Assembly: GCF_900176375.1 (NCBI RefSeq)
Contig: NZ_FWYF01000001.1
Span: 558,001 to 622,000, forward strand
Length of the DNA stretch: 64,000 nucleotides
Reading direction: 5' to 3'
DNA from: Reichenbachiella faecimaris
GTDB lineage: Bacteria; Bacteroidota; Bacteroidia; Cytophagales; Cyclobacteriaceae
The position numbers were made by a program, and so were the translations under genes. Below the pieces are notes generated by a model, which was not told where the DNA came from, did no database searches, and saw nothing but the letters and a program-made list of their open reading frames with translations. This document shows positions 46,175-55,591 of the stretch, piece by piece; within the stretch, counting starts at the first letter, position 1; each line of letters begins with the position of its first letter.

Positions 46175-47381
46175 ATTTTTTTAATATTATTGATGAATTG
46201 GTACCCCCGAATCCGAATGAATTGGACAAAATAGCATTCAAACTTGATTCGGTTGATTCTGCAATGATATTAAGATTTTCGGAAAACTGATCGGGATTTT
46301 CAAAATTGATATTGGGAGCAATAAAGTCGTTTTGCATCATCAAAATACTATAGACCAATTCACTTGCGCCAGCCATCCAACATTCATGGCCCGTCATGGA
46401 TTTGGTAGAGCTTACAGGTGTCTTATTTCCAAATATTTCATAAATGGCCTTTGCTTCAAACTCATCTCCTTTTGGTGTTGAAGTGGCATGTGCATTGACA
46501 TAGTCAATGTCTGCCGCCCTCATACCTGCCATATCCAAGGCACGATCTATTGAAACAATCTGACTTTCTGTACTTGGATTGGATATATGATTGCCGTTGG
46601 ATGAAAAGCCATAGCCCACTACTTCTGCCAGAATCGTAGCTCCCCTTCGCTCTGCTGATTCCAACGTTTCTAAAATCAAAGTAGCGCCACCACCACTGGC
46701 AATCAGACCATCTCGATCCCGATCGAATGGTCTGGAAGACTGATGAGGTGCATCTTCTCTCATGGAAAAAACACCCAGGCCATCAAAACTTCCAAAGGCA
46801 TAAGGGTTGACTTCTTGCGCGCCTCCACAGATGATCATCTCTTCTAATCCTGACTTGATCAAATGATAACCCATGCCTACAGCATGTGACCCTGAGGCAC
46901 AGGCTGCGCTAATTGTATAGTTGATCCCTGTAAGCTTCAATATAGTCGCCAGATTCATAGTGACTGTACTATTCATAGACTGAAAAATAGAACCTGACCC
47001 CACCATCATGGTGTCCTTTTTGGCACGGATGATATCTACAGCTTCCGTCACAGCTCTGGCAGAGGAATCATTTCCATAGATAATGCCTGCACGATTAACC
47101 ATAAAGTACTCGATACTTAGGCCTGCCATATCCATTGCCTCCAAGGTAGCTACATAAGCATATTTAGCTTCTTCAGACATGCCTACTCGATCACGTCTTT
47201 TTACTAAAGCCTTCAGATCAGGCTCAGCCAATATTCCAGTTAAGCACGAGCGATAACCAAACGCTTTTCGACTAGGTTCTAAGCCAATGCCACTCCTGCC
47301 GAGCTTAAGAGATTCAGTAATTTCAGACACATTGGATCCAATGCATGAATACCCCCCAACTCCTGTAATTACGACTCTCAT
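46167..47381 (-). CDS. Beta-ketoacyl-ACP synthase II-type (third catalytic)
   Basis: The 404-residue protein is the most FabF-like of the locus: Cys161 in SAACASGSHAVG, His in NAHATSTPKGDE and His in SMTGHECWMAGA. The last motif departs from GHTLGA. It may carry out first condensation or part of the elongation (ApeR-like). It begins nine bases after the ketoreductase stop... in the direction of transcription, and overlaps the ACP gene. Confidence 0.91.
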   Translation of the reverse strand: MRVVITGVGGYSCIGSNVSEITESLKLGRSGIGLEPSRKAFGYRSCLTGILAEPDLKALVKRRDRVGMSEEAKYAYVATLEAMDMAGLSIEYFMVNRAGIIYGNDSSARAVTEAVDIIRAKKDTMMVGSGSIFQSMNSTVTMNLATILKLTGINYTISAACASGSHAVGMGYHLIKSGLEEMIICGGAQEVNPYAFGSFDGLGVFSMREDAPHQSSRPFDRDRDGLIASGGGATLILETLESAERRGATILAEVVGYGFSSNGNHISNPSTESQIVSIDRALDMAGMRAADIDYVNAHATSTPKGDEFEAKAIYEIFGNKTPVSSTKSMTGHECWMAGASELVYSILMMQNDFIAPNINFENPDQFSENLNIIAESTESSLNAILSNSFGFGGTNSSIILKKYE

Positions 47382-47390
47382 ATCTGTATT

Positions 47391-48125
47391 TTAAGAATAT
47401 AGTCCACCATTGATATTGATCACCTCACCAGTGATGTATGCTGCTTTTTTTGATGCTAAGAAGCTCACCAAATCAGCAACTTCCTCTGGTTCTCCAAACC
47501 GATTCATAGGTACATAAGATTTCAACTGATTTTCATCCAAATCCTTTGTCATATCTGAAGTGATAAACCCAGGAGCTACTGCATTCACTGTGATCTTTCT
47601 TTTAGCCACTTCTTGTGACAAGGCCTTGGTGGCTGCTATCATTCCGCCCTTGGCGGCCGAATAATTCACCTGCCCAGGCACTCCTTTCAAACCAGAGAGA
47701 GACGCCATATTGATGATGCGTCCATAACGTTTTCTGACCATGTGTTGTAGTACATGTCGGGTCACATTATACATGCCTTTGAGGCTGATGTTGACCACCT
47801 GATCAAATTGCTCTTCTTCCATAAAGACCATCAAGTTGTCTTTTGTGATTCCAGCATTATTTACGAGTACTTCCAGTTGATAGTCAGCATTTTTAGAAAA
47901 CCATTCTTCCAAATTTTGTTTGGTTGTGTCATGGTCGGCTACATCAAAGGGCATGAGCTCTGCACTGCCTCCTGCATCAACTATAGCTTTTAATGTTTCT
48001 TCAGCAGCTGCCTGATTAGAGGCATAGTTGATTAATACGTGAAGTCCCAAATCTTTCGCTAAGTTAATAGCTACTGCTCGACCCAATCCTCTAGACGCTC
48101 CCGTCACTAAAGCACACTTTTTCAA
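47391..48125 (-). CDS. fabG: 3-Oxoacyl-ACP reductase, FabG-type
   Basis: The 244-residue short-chain dehydrogenase has the NADPH motif TGASRGLGRA, NNAGITKDN, the Ser in NMASLSGLKG and the YSAAKGG catalytic Tyr/Lys. It reduces each 3-oxoacyl-ACP during polyene elongation (ApeQ-like). The start is TTG at 48125 in a TTGA overlap with the ammonia-lyase stop. Confidence 0.92.
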   Translation of the reverse strand: MKKCALVTGASRGLGRAVAINLAKDLGLHVLINYASNQAAAEETLKAIVDAGGSAELMPFDVADHDTTKQNLEEWFSKNADYQLEVLVNNAGITKDNLMVFMEEEQFDQVVNISLKGMYNVTRHVLQHMVRKRYGRIINMASLSGLKGVPGQVNYSAAKGGMIAATKALSQEVAKRKITVNAVAPGFITSDMTKDLDENQLKSYVPMNRFGEPEEVADLVSFLASKKAAYITGEVININGGLYS

Positions 48126-49651
48126 AACAATTTCTTTTCTGTATTAATCAATTTATTCTTTAACTGACCCAGTTGTTCGGACAATGAAACGTCTTCGTTC
48201 AGCATGGGTACTTCCTCTCTCACAAAGTTATAAAATGCGCGAGTAGCAGAAGACATGGTCTCTAGTTTTTCACCCATATCAAGTGCCTGAGCCACAGCTA
48301 TCATCTGCACTGCCAATACCTCAAACCCATTGTCAATTACTCTTTTGGTCATTAAGGCAGCATTGGTTCCCATGCTGACGATATCCTGATTATCCCCATT
48401 GTTGGGAATCGAATGAACAGACATAGGATTAGAAAGGGTTTGGTTTTCTGCAGTGGTAGACACAGCCGTAAACTGCATACCCTGAAGTCCAAAATTGAAA
48501 CCTAGTTTTTGATTGTTTAGAAATGGCGGAAAAATCTGATTCAGTCTTGAATTCATTAAAAAATTAAGCTGTCTCTCCAGTAGCATGCTCAATTTGGTAA
48601 CACCTATTTTTAATTTATCCATTTCATAAGAGACATAGTCTCCATGGAAGTTTCCTCCATGGTAAACATTATGAGTATCCGTACAAATAATTGGATTGTC
48701 ATTGGCAGAGTTGATTTCATTTTCAACAACCGTTCGGGCATTTTTCCAACCATCCAAAATGGGCCCTATCACCTGGGGTACGCATCGTAGGGAATAATAC
48801 TCTTGCACCTTTTCGGAGAAATATTCCTGGCCTTCAATGTGGTCTCCATTGAACAGATGTTCGTTTCTTTTCTTCAGCACGGATCCGTCAGAAAGCAAAT
48901 CACGCATAAGTGCGGCTACCTCTTGCTGTCCAGGATGCATTTTCGCCTCATTGAGTTCTACAGAAAATGAATCATCATACGAAGCCGTCAACTCGTTCAT
49001 GATGGAGGACACATGAATTCCCCAACTGATCAGCCTTCGTGAGAGCACCAGATTGATGGAAGCTATTCCGCTCATAAATGAGGTACCATTAATGGCGCCC
49101 AAGCCATCTCTTAATTTCAGAGGTGATGGTTTGATCCCTACAGTTTTTAATACCTCAGCCGTCTCTTCTATTTCTCCTTTATAATGAACTTTTCCGTAGC
49201 CAATTATGGTTTGCGCCAGATGTGCGAGTTGCACCAAATCGCCACTAGCACCTACGCCACCATGCTCAGGTACACAAGGTATGATGTCATGTGAGATAAA
49301 CTTAGCCAAAGTCTCAATAAACTCTGGACTGATGCCAGAATAGCCCAACGCTAGAGTATTGAGTCGACAAATCATGGCCATTCTTACATAATCAGGGTCT
49401 ACAAAACTTCCCGTCCCATTACTATGGCTGTGAATCAGATTGTATTGGAGTTGCTCCATCTCTTCATCACTTATTCGATATTGAGCCATAGGGCCAAACC
49501 CCGTATTGATACCATAGATTACTTTACCTTTTGAAAACTCAATTAAAAAATCAAAAGATTTGGCCACACGTTCCTTTTGATCCTGAGTCAGAATATATTC
49601 AGATTTTCGAGAAAATATATCTTCGATTTGAAGTAGAGAAAGCCTATCCAA
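48122..49651 (-). CDS. Aromatic amino acid ammonia-lyase, probably tyrosine ammonia-lyase
   Basis: The 509-residue MIO enzyme forms its prosthetic group from Ala135-Ser136-Gly137 in GGVGASGDLVQLAH. Catalytic features are YGINTGFGPM and YYSLRCVPQ. The selectivity pair is Ser75-His76, HAL-like by the simplest rule, but the QLQYNLI-SHS-GTG context matches what I recall of the characterised tyrosine ammonia-lyase of Flavobacterium johnsoniae, whose gene also sits in a flexirubin locus. It would supply 4-coumarate as starter. It is first in the operon; the start is TTG at 49651, since no ATG lies after the upstream in-frame stop. Confidence 0.87.
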   Translation of the reverse strand: MDRLSLLQIEDIFSRKSEYILTQDQKERVAKSFDFLIEFSKGKVIYGINTGFGPMAQYRISDEEMEQLQYNLIHSHSNGTGSFVDPDYVRMAMICRLNTLALGYSGISPEFIETLAKFISHDIIPCVPEHGGVGASGDLVQLAHLAQTIIGYGKVHYKGEIEETAEVLKTVGIKPSPLKLRDGLGAINGTSFMSGIASINLVLSRRLISWGIHVSSIMNELTASYDDSFSVELNEAKMHPGQQEVAALMRDLLSDGSVLKKRNEHLFNGDHIEGQEYFSEKVQEYYSLRCVPQVIGPILDGWKNARTVVENEINSANDNPIICTDTHNVYHGGNFHGDYVSYEMDKLKIGVTKLSMLLERQLNFLMNSRLNQIFPPFLNNQKLGFNFGLQGMQFTAVSTTAENQTLSNPMSVHSIPNNGDNQDIVSMGTNAALMTKRVIDNGFEVLAVQMIAVAQALDMGEKLETMSSATRAFYNFVREEVPMLNEDVSLSEQLGQLKNKLINTEKKLF

Positions 49652-49817
49652 TGTGTTGGAATATTAAATACGTGGTGATAAAAATTTTTCAAATTAAGTG
49701 ACTAATGGAGCATTCTCAAAATAAATCACAAGCTGATTTTCCATAATCTTTTTAATCAGGTCATTATTTTCTGAGATCAATTAATATTGCTGGTTCGAAG
49801 CTCTTGGAATAAATTAT
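49652..49817. promoter_or_regulatory. Divergent control region of the pigment locus
   Basis: These 166 AT-rich bases separate the minus-strand biosynthetic operon from the plus-strand MMPL gene and must hold both promoters. Only near-matches to TAnnTTTG are visible (TTAATTTG read on the minus strand near 49690, TAATATTG near 49782). No clear operator palindrome was found. Confidence 0.5.
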
Positions 49818-52800
49818 ATGAGGCGATTGCACCAGTTATTTCTCTTTTTTTTCGTACTGATGGTCATCATTGGTGGTAGTTTCTCCATTTTTAAAATCAA
49901 TATTGGTGAAAATCTGGATGAAACCATTCCAGGCGCTACGGGTGAACAAGGCCTTAGTGCATTAATCACTCAAAATAAAAAAAGCATTGCCTTTGCTATT
50001 TCTGGGGATGCCTCCTGGCTTCCTGAACAGTACGAATCCTTGGCTGATGAACTGATTTTGCAAATAGACAGTCTGACGAGACGATCTATTGCTAACTGGA
50101 GTTATCGTAGCGATATTGATTCAGATGATTTTGCCGAATACTTTTACCACCATTTGCCTCTCTATCTTGACTCACTTGATTACGTAAATATAGACCACGA
50201 GCTTACTGCCGAAAACATTCAGAAAAAATTGGCGGACAACAAACGTATGTTGCTCTCTCCAGAGGGATTTGGTATCAAAAAGTGGTTGATTGCTGATCCA
50301 CTGCACCTATTACCTATAGCCCTAAACAAAGCCAAATCGACTGGGCATGGTTCGACAACTTTAAATAGTCAAGGCCTATTTTTGTCCAAAACTGGCGATC
50401 AAATTTTCTTATATGGTGAGCTCACACATGACATTTCAGACAGCAAACAAAACCATCTATTAGCAGAACAACTAGCAGCTATCCAATCTGAATGGCAAGA
50501 AAGCCATCCTTATAATCCTCTGTCCTATTTCGGTACATTTTTAATAGCTGATGCCAATGCAACCCAAATCAAAAAGGACATTGCTGTAACCGTCACCATT
50601 GCAGTTATTTTTATCATAGCCTTGTTACTTTATTATTATCGTTCACCTGTCATACTTCTACTATTTCTACTCCCAGGCGCCTTTGGTGTACTGTTTGCAT
50701 TGGGTACCATTTATTTGATCCAAAACCAATTGTCGGGATTAGCTATGGGTGCCAGTGCAGTGATCTTTGGGATAGTAGCTGATTATAGCTTTCATTTTTT
50801 TGCACAATTCAAACACACTCGGCATGCAGTGCATACCAGGAATCAAATTCTATTTCCACTCTCGACCAGTGCTGTAACCACCATAATGGCTTTCCTGTCC
50901 TTGTTATTTGCGCAATCGCAAGCCTTGCATGACTTCGGACTACTGACCTCACTCAGTCTGGCTGGCACCTTGTTTTTTGTATTGATGATTTTGCCCTATT
51001 TGCTAAAACCATTTCAAGCCAAGTTCAATTTTGATCGAACCAATAGGCTAGACCAATGGATGGAAAAAATAGATATCCAAGATCAACATGTGGCCAAACC
51101 CATGCTTTGGACTATTATCATGGCCACTATACTGTTTGCCTATTTTGCTTCAGACGTTGAATTTGAAGATGATTTAAACAAATTGAACTTCTACCCTGAG
51201 TCACTCAAAAAAGATGAGCGTGCCCTCCAAAATATAGACCCTGATCTTGAGAAAAGACTGACAATCGTAGCCAACCATGCAGATCTAAAGGAAGCCATTC
51301 AAACTAATTTTCTATTAGACAATAAACTAAAATCGGATGAACTGGCATCTGCTATACATTCGCAAGCTTCATTGGCACTATTCCTAATCCCAGAGTCTGA
51401 ACAGCAAAAACGAATCACAAGATGGAATAATTTCTGGAACAGTCGAAAGAAAAAGACGATACTCACCCTGCAGGAAGCTGCTGCTGCTACAGGATTTAAC
51501 GCCCAGGCATTTAGTTCTTTTATTGAGCTTTTGAATTCAGCTCATGAACCTACCTCATTCAATGAGTTGGTCAGTGAAAGTGAAACCCTACAGAAACTCT
51601 TTATACAAAATGAAAACAGCTCGACTCTAATCACTAGTGTTGTTTGCAATGTTGAGCAAGTGGGCTTAATCAAATCTGAGCTTAATCAACTTTCACATGT
51701 GACTGTACTGGATGAATCAGGCATAGTATCAAGACTCATTGAGGCTGTTCGGGCGGATTTCAATTATCTTCTGCTATTTGCCAGCATGGCTGTGTTTATA
51801 GCCATGCTCATTGTATATGGAAGTCTCGAACTCACGCTCATCTCCTTTTTGCCTATGGTGATCAGTTGGGTATGGATCTTGGGATTATCTGCCTTATTAG
51901 AGATTAAGTTCAATTTCATCAATATCATCATTGCGACCTTCATCTTTGGTTTGGGTGACGACTTCAGCATTTTCATTACGGATGGTTTACGCGAAAAATA
52001 CAAATCAGGCCAGAAGGTTTTGTCCCATTATAAAACAGGCATTATTCTCTCCGCCATATCTACTATTGTGGGTACAGGTGTACTGATCTTTGCCAGGCAT
52101 CCTGCACTGAGGTCCATTGCAGCATTGAGTGTACTTGGCATTGTGATTATAGCGTTTGTGGCTTTCTTTGTCCAACCCATATTCTTCAGGTTTTTTATTA
52201 CTGCAAGAGTACAAAAAGGCAAACCACCAATGACTCTGTTGGGCCTATTGATAGGCGGATTGAATTTCATTTGTTTTGCTATGGGCTGCTTGCTTAGTAT
52301 TTTATTATGCTATGGCGTTCGCCTAATTCCATTCATCTCTGCTGAAATAAAGAAATATTGGGTTCATATAGTCATCCAGCGAATTTGTCAGATACAAATG
52401 GCCCTCATTGTCACAGTAAAAAGAAGAGACTTTGGCTTTGAAAATCTTGACTTTGACAAACCATCCATTCTTATTGCCAATCATACCACTTTTAAAGATA
52501 TTCTGACCTTGCTAAGACTGCACCCTAAGCTGGTACTCATGGTCAATGAATGGGTTTATCATTCGCCACTGTTTGGTAAAATCATTCGTTACGCAGATTT
52601 TTTACCTGCTTTTGAAGGCATGGAAAAGAACCTGGATCAGGTGAGGGCATTGACTAAAAAGGGATACTCTGTAGGTATCTTTCCTGAAGGCACTAGATCA
52701 GTAGAAGGGAAAATTGGTCGCTTTCATAAAGGGGCTTTTTACTTGGCTAAAGAATTGCAACTAGATATCACGCCAGTCTTACTTCACGGATTGGGCTATG

Positions 52801-53618
52801 CCCTACCCAAAAATGACTTCTACTTGAAAAATGGTTTCGTAGATGTAACTGTGCTCCCAAGAATTGCATGGAATGACCCAAGTGTAGGCCCAGACTATCG
52901 CACGATGGCTAAGGCCGTTTCAAAAGCATTCAAAAAGGCACATAAGGATAGGCTCATGAAACCAGACATGGCTGGACATGCCTATGATCCACTGCTTGGA
53001 AGTTTCCGCTACAAAGATCCAGTCACAGAATGGTATTTTAGAATCAAATGGAAATTTGAAAAAGAGAACTATGAACAATACAATCAATTGATTGGCACTG
53101 GAGCCAAAAAAGTCTATGATCTTGGCTGTGGCATGGGCTATCTGAGTCATTTTTTATTATTACGAGAATCTGAGAGAACCATTGTGGGCGTTGATTTTGA
53201 TGAAGAGAAAATCGCTCTCGCTCAACACAGCTACCTCACCAACAACAAAATCACCTTCGAGGCTGAGGATGTAAGTCTATACAAACCCACCAGTGCAGAT
53301 GCCATTATTTTAGCTGATGTATTGCATTATTTATCAGAAGAGCAACAGGTGAATGTGCTCAATCAGTGTTTAGCTGGACTCAATGAAAATGGCATCCTGC
53401 TCATTAGAGATGGGCTAGCTGACGTAAGTGAAAAACACGCCTGGACAGAAAAATCGGAAAAATGGTCTACAAAAATCATCAAGTTCAATAAGACAAGTGG
53501 TGACCTGCACTTTTTTAGTCAAACATTTTTGGAAGATTGGGCTAGTCAGAATGGACGGAGCATTACGTTAATCTCCCAATCTGAGCAATCTTCGAATGCC
53601 TTGTTTTTAGTTCAATGA
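49818..53618 (+). CDS. Fused MMPL exporter / lysophospholipid acyltransferase / SAM methyltransferase
   Basis: The 1266-residue protein joins three parts. Residues 1 to about 790 form an MMPL/RND-type transporter with two sets of membrane helices and large periplasmic loops. About 860-1030 is a PlsC acyltransferase with NHTTFKD (near 888) and FPEGTRS (near 954). About 1060-1266 is a class I methyltransferase with VYDLGCGMGYLS (near 1100) and VDFDEEKIALA. All three sets of key residues are intact. In aryl-polyene loci these jobs are usually done by separate proteins; the fusion is known for Bacteroidota. It would acylate, methylate and export the pigment. It is divergent from the main operon. 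Confidence 0.9.
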   Translation: MRRLHQLFLFFFVLMVIIGGSFSIFKINIGENLDETIPGATGEQGLSALITQNKKSIAFAISGDASWLPEQYESLADELILQIDSLTRRSIANWSYRSDIDSDDFAEYFYHHLPLYLDSLDYVNIDHELTAENIQKKLADNKRMLLSPEGFGIKKWLIADPLHLLPIALNKAKSTGHGSTTLNSQGLFLSKTGDQIFLYGELTHDISDSKQNHLLAEQLAAIQSEWQESHPYNPLSYFGTFLIADANATQIKKDIAVTVTIAVIFIIALLLYYYRSPVILLLFLLPGAFGVLFALGTIYLIQNQLSGLAMGASAVIFGIVADYSFHFFAQFKHTRHAVHTRNQILFPLSTSAVTTIMAFLSLLFAQSQALHDFGLLTSLSLAGTLFFVLMILPYLLKPFQAKFNFDRTNRLDQWMEKIDIQDQHVAKPMLWTIIMATILFAYFASDVEFEDDLNKLNFYPESLKKDERALQNIDPDLEKRLTIVANHADLKEAIQTNFLLDNKLKSDELASAIHSQASLALFLIPESEQQKRITRWNNFWNSRKKKTILTLQEAAAATGFNAQAFSSFIELLNSAHEPTSFNELVSESETLQKLFIQNENSSTLITSVVCNVEQVGLIKSELNQLSHVTVLDESGIVSRLIEAVRADFNYLLLFASMAVFIAMLIVYGSLELTLISFLPMVISWVWILGLSALLEIKFNFINIIIATFIFGLGDDFSIFITDGLREKYKSGQKVLSHYKTGIILSAISTIVGTGVLIFARHPALRSIAALSVLGIVIIAFVAFFVQPIFFRFFITARVQKGKPPMTLLGLLIGGLNFICFAMGCLLSILLCYGVRLIPFISAEIKKYWVHIVIQRICQIQMALIVTVKRRDFGFENLDFDKPSILIANHTTFKDILTLLRLHPKLVLMVNEWVYHSPLFGKIIRYADFLPAFEGMEKNLDQVRALTKKGYSVGIFPEGTRSVEGKIGRFHKGAFYLAKELQLDITPVLLHGLGYALPKNDFYLKNGFVDVTVLPRIAWNDPSVGPDYRTMAKAVSKAFKKAHKDRLMKPDMAGHAYDPLLGSFRYKDPVTEWYFRIKWKFEKENYEQYNQLIGTGAKKVYDLGCGMGYLSHFLLLRESERTIVGVDFDEEKIALAQHSYLTNNKITFEAEDVSLYKPTSADAIILADVLHYLSEEQQVNVLNQCLAGLNENGILLIRDGLADVSEKHAWTEKSEKWSTKIIKFNKTSGDLHFFSQTFLEDWASQNGRSITLISQSEQSSNALFLVQ

Positions 53619-53645
53619 TGAGTTGTGTGGCTAGCATACAAAGCA

Positions 53646-54869
53646 TTAGGGAAATTGATTTTCCAATTTGATGACCTTGGCTAAGGTCTTAATCAGTTTT
53701 TCCTTTTTAACTACAAAAGGGTTTGTAGTATCCCAAACATAACCTGCCAATACAGAAGTCAATTGTTTTTTAATATCCATTCGGATATTGGAATGAAAAA
53801 ATACCTCGTGCAAGTCACCACTGTACCAGGTATTTACAAAAGCTCCAAACACTTCTCCTGCACCCTTCATGTATTCTGCATACTCTTTTGACCAGTCTAC
53901 CGTTTCACCAGACAGTTGTCTATCCACCAGCTTGGCAGCAAGTAAACCAGATGATGTAGCCATGGCCACACCTGACGAAAATACAGGGTCGATAAAACCA
54001 GCAGTATTTCCCACCATGACAAATCTATCTCCAAACAACTGTTCGGCCTGGCAAGTATAATCTTCTACTCCCCTTACTGGAAACAGATAATCAAGTCCTT
54101 CAAACCTAGATTTGAAATTGTCCGACTGCTGAAGCAGCTTTGCAAACTGCACATCCCTGTCCTCATCTTCTTCAAACCATCTGGCATCCCCTACAAATCC
54201 CAATGATGTCTTACCATTAGAAAAAGGGATCACCCAAAACCAAAGGTCGTCAGCCAATACATCAAAAGTGATTCTTTTGGATCGCGAAAACTGACTTTGA
54301 CGCACATCCTTCACTTGTGTAAACAATGACCTGCGACCTGATTGAGCAGACACCTTCTTGATGGAAAGTATGGAAGAAAGCACACCAGCATTGCCACTGG
54401 AGTCTATCACAAAATCATATTTGTCATTTACCTCCTCTTTGCCATTTCTAAAACTTGCCGCTACGCCATCCTTCTGAAAGTCGATTTTCTCAATTGTGGA
54501 TTCATAATGTATTTCAACTCCTTTTTGCTCTGTGGTTTGTGCAATCAAGTGATCAAAATCGTCTCGTGGCACCTGCCAGGTCCAAGTCCAGCCTTTGGTG
54601 AAATATTCTGAGAATGAAATGTCTATTTCCTCCGTGGCACCCCTGGTAAAAAGTGCTCCAGACTTCACCTCAAAGCCAGCAGCTTCCAAGGCAGGCAACA
54701 ATCCGACCTCTTCAAAATGCTCCATGCTCACAGGCAACAGGCTTTCGCCGATGGTAAATCTGGGGAATTTTGACTTCTCGACAATGGTGACTTCATATCC
54801 TTGGTTTGCCAAATGGCAAGCCGCTACACATCCAGCAGGGCCGGCTCCAATTATTAGGATTTTTTTCAT
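53646..54869 (-). CDS. Probable flavin-dependent halogenase
   Basis: The 407-residue flavoprotein has the FAD motif GAGPAG (8-13) and GESLLP (41-46). Three halogenase marks follow: a Lys in VKSGALF (K69) at the place of the catalytic Lys of phenolic halogenases, the WxWxIP motif as WFWVIP (210-215), and F-x-x-P-x-x-S-x-G as FIDPVFSSG (292-300). WxWxIP separates halogenases from ordinary flavin monooxygenases. It could chlorinate or brominate the aryl head of the polyene. Geranylgeranyl-reductase-type oxidoreductases are the alternative. It is convergent with the MMPL gene. Confidence 0.78.
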   Translation of the reverse strand: MKKILIIGAGPAGCVAACHLANQGYEVTIVEKSKFPRFTIGESLLPVSMEHFEEVGLLPALEAAGFEVKSGALFTRGATEEIDISFSEYFTKGWTWTWQVPRDDFDHLIAQTTEQKGVEIHYESTIEKIDFQKDGVAASFRNGKEEVNDKYDFVIDSSGNAGVLSSILSIKKVSAQSGRRSLFTQVKDVRQSQFSRSKRITFDVLADDLWFWVIPFSNGKTSLGFVGDARWFEEDEDRDVQFAKLLQQSDNFKSRFEGLDYLFPVRGVEDYTCQAEQLFGDRFVMVGNTAGFIDPVFSSGVAMATSSGLLAAKLVDRQLSGETVDWSKEYAEYMKGAGEVFGAFVNTWYSGDLHEVFFHSNIRMDIKKQLTSVLAGYVWDTTNPFVVKKEKLIKTLAKVIKLENQFP

Positions 54870-54886
54870 TCAGGCTTATACTATAA

Positions 54887-55492
54887 TTACTTCAACCATT
54901 TTTTAACATCGTACTTCATATTCTTCAGTGAATTGTAAAAAGTACTCGCCCAATAGTTTCTAAAGCCAAACCCACCTGGCCCGATGATATACCTTTTGGT
55001 CAATAATAACTCACCGCTATCAATGTCAAAAATGACGAAAAAGTATGATGCCTCCAGATTGCGCTTGGAATAATATTCTGCAAAAAGCATGGCACCTAGC
55101 CCCTTGTGTTTACTAAAATCATAGTCGATTAACAACGCAGACACTTGATCATTCACTAAAGTTGCCGTTTCATCATATACAATGCTGTCAGGATTGACTT
55201 GAGTATTTTTGGCTTTCACTAAGCTCAAATCAAATTTGACATCATCCTTCATCATATATTTTGCAACGTCATATTTGTTCTTTTCTGTAAAGACGAAATC
55301 ATTCCAAGCATTGAAATATACTTCAACAATTTTTTTCTTATCGGTGAATCCTTCTTCACCTACCATTCTGCATTGAGTGTAATCTATTCCAAACCACGTC
55401 AGGTCTGTAGTTTCATATTTCTCTTTGGGAAATTGAGCAAAGGCAACAGAAATTAGAAGTAGTGAACAGGCGGTTAAAAAGATTTTTTTCAT
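54887..55492 (-). CDS. Exported protein of unknown function in the pigment locus
   Basis: The 201-residue protein has a signal peptide (ACSLLLISVAFAQ) with cleavage near residue 20, so it is periplasmic or outer-membrane bound. The mature part is alpha/beta with YFVIFDIDSGELLLTKRYI and no known enzyme motif. It precedes the halogenase-like gene by 17 bases on the same strand and is probably co-transcribed with it. Role unknown. Confidence 0.72.
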   Translation of the reverse strand: MKKIFLTACSLLLISVAFAQFPKEKYETTDLTWFGIDYTQCRMVGEEGFTDKKKIVEVYFNAWNDFVFTEKNKYDVAKYMMKDDVKFDLSLVKAKNTQVNPDSIVYDETATLVNDQVSALLIDYDFSKHKGLGAMLFAEYYSKRNLEASYFFVIFDIDSGELLLTKRYIIGPGGFGFRNYWASTFYNSLKNMKYDVKKWLK

Positions 55493-55591
55493 TTGATTGG
55501 CAGTAGATTGAATTTTAAAATTCGAAAATACGCCAAACCATTATAGATAGTCGATTATTTCTTTCATTTTCGCACTTTCCACTTTCAGAAA

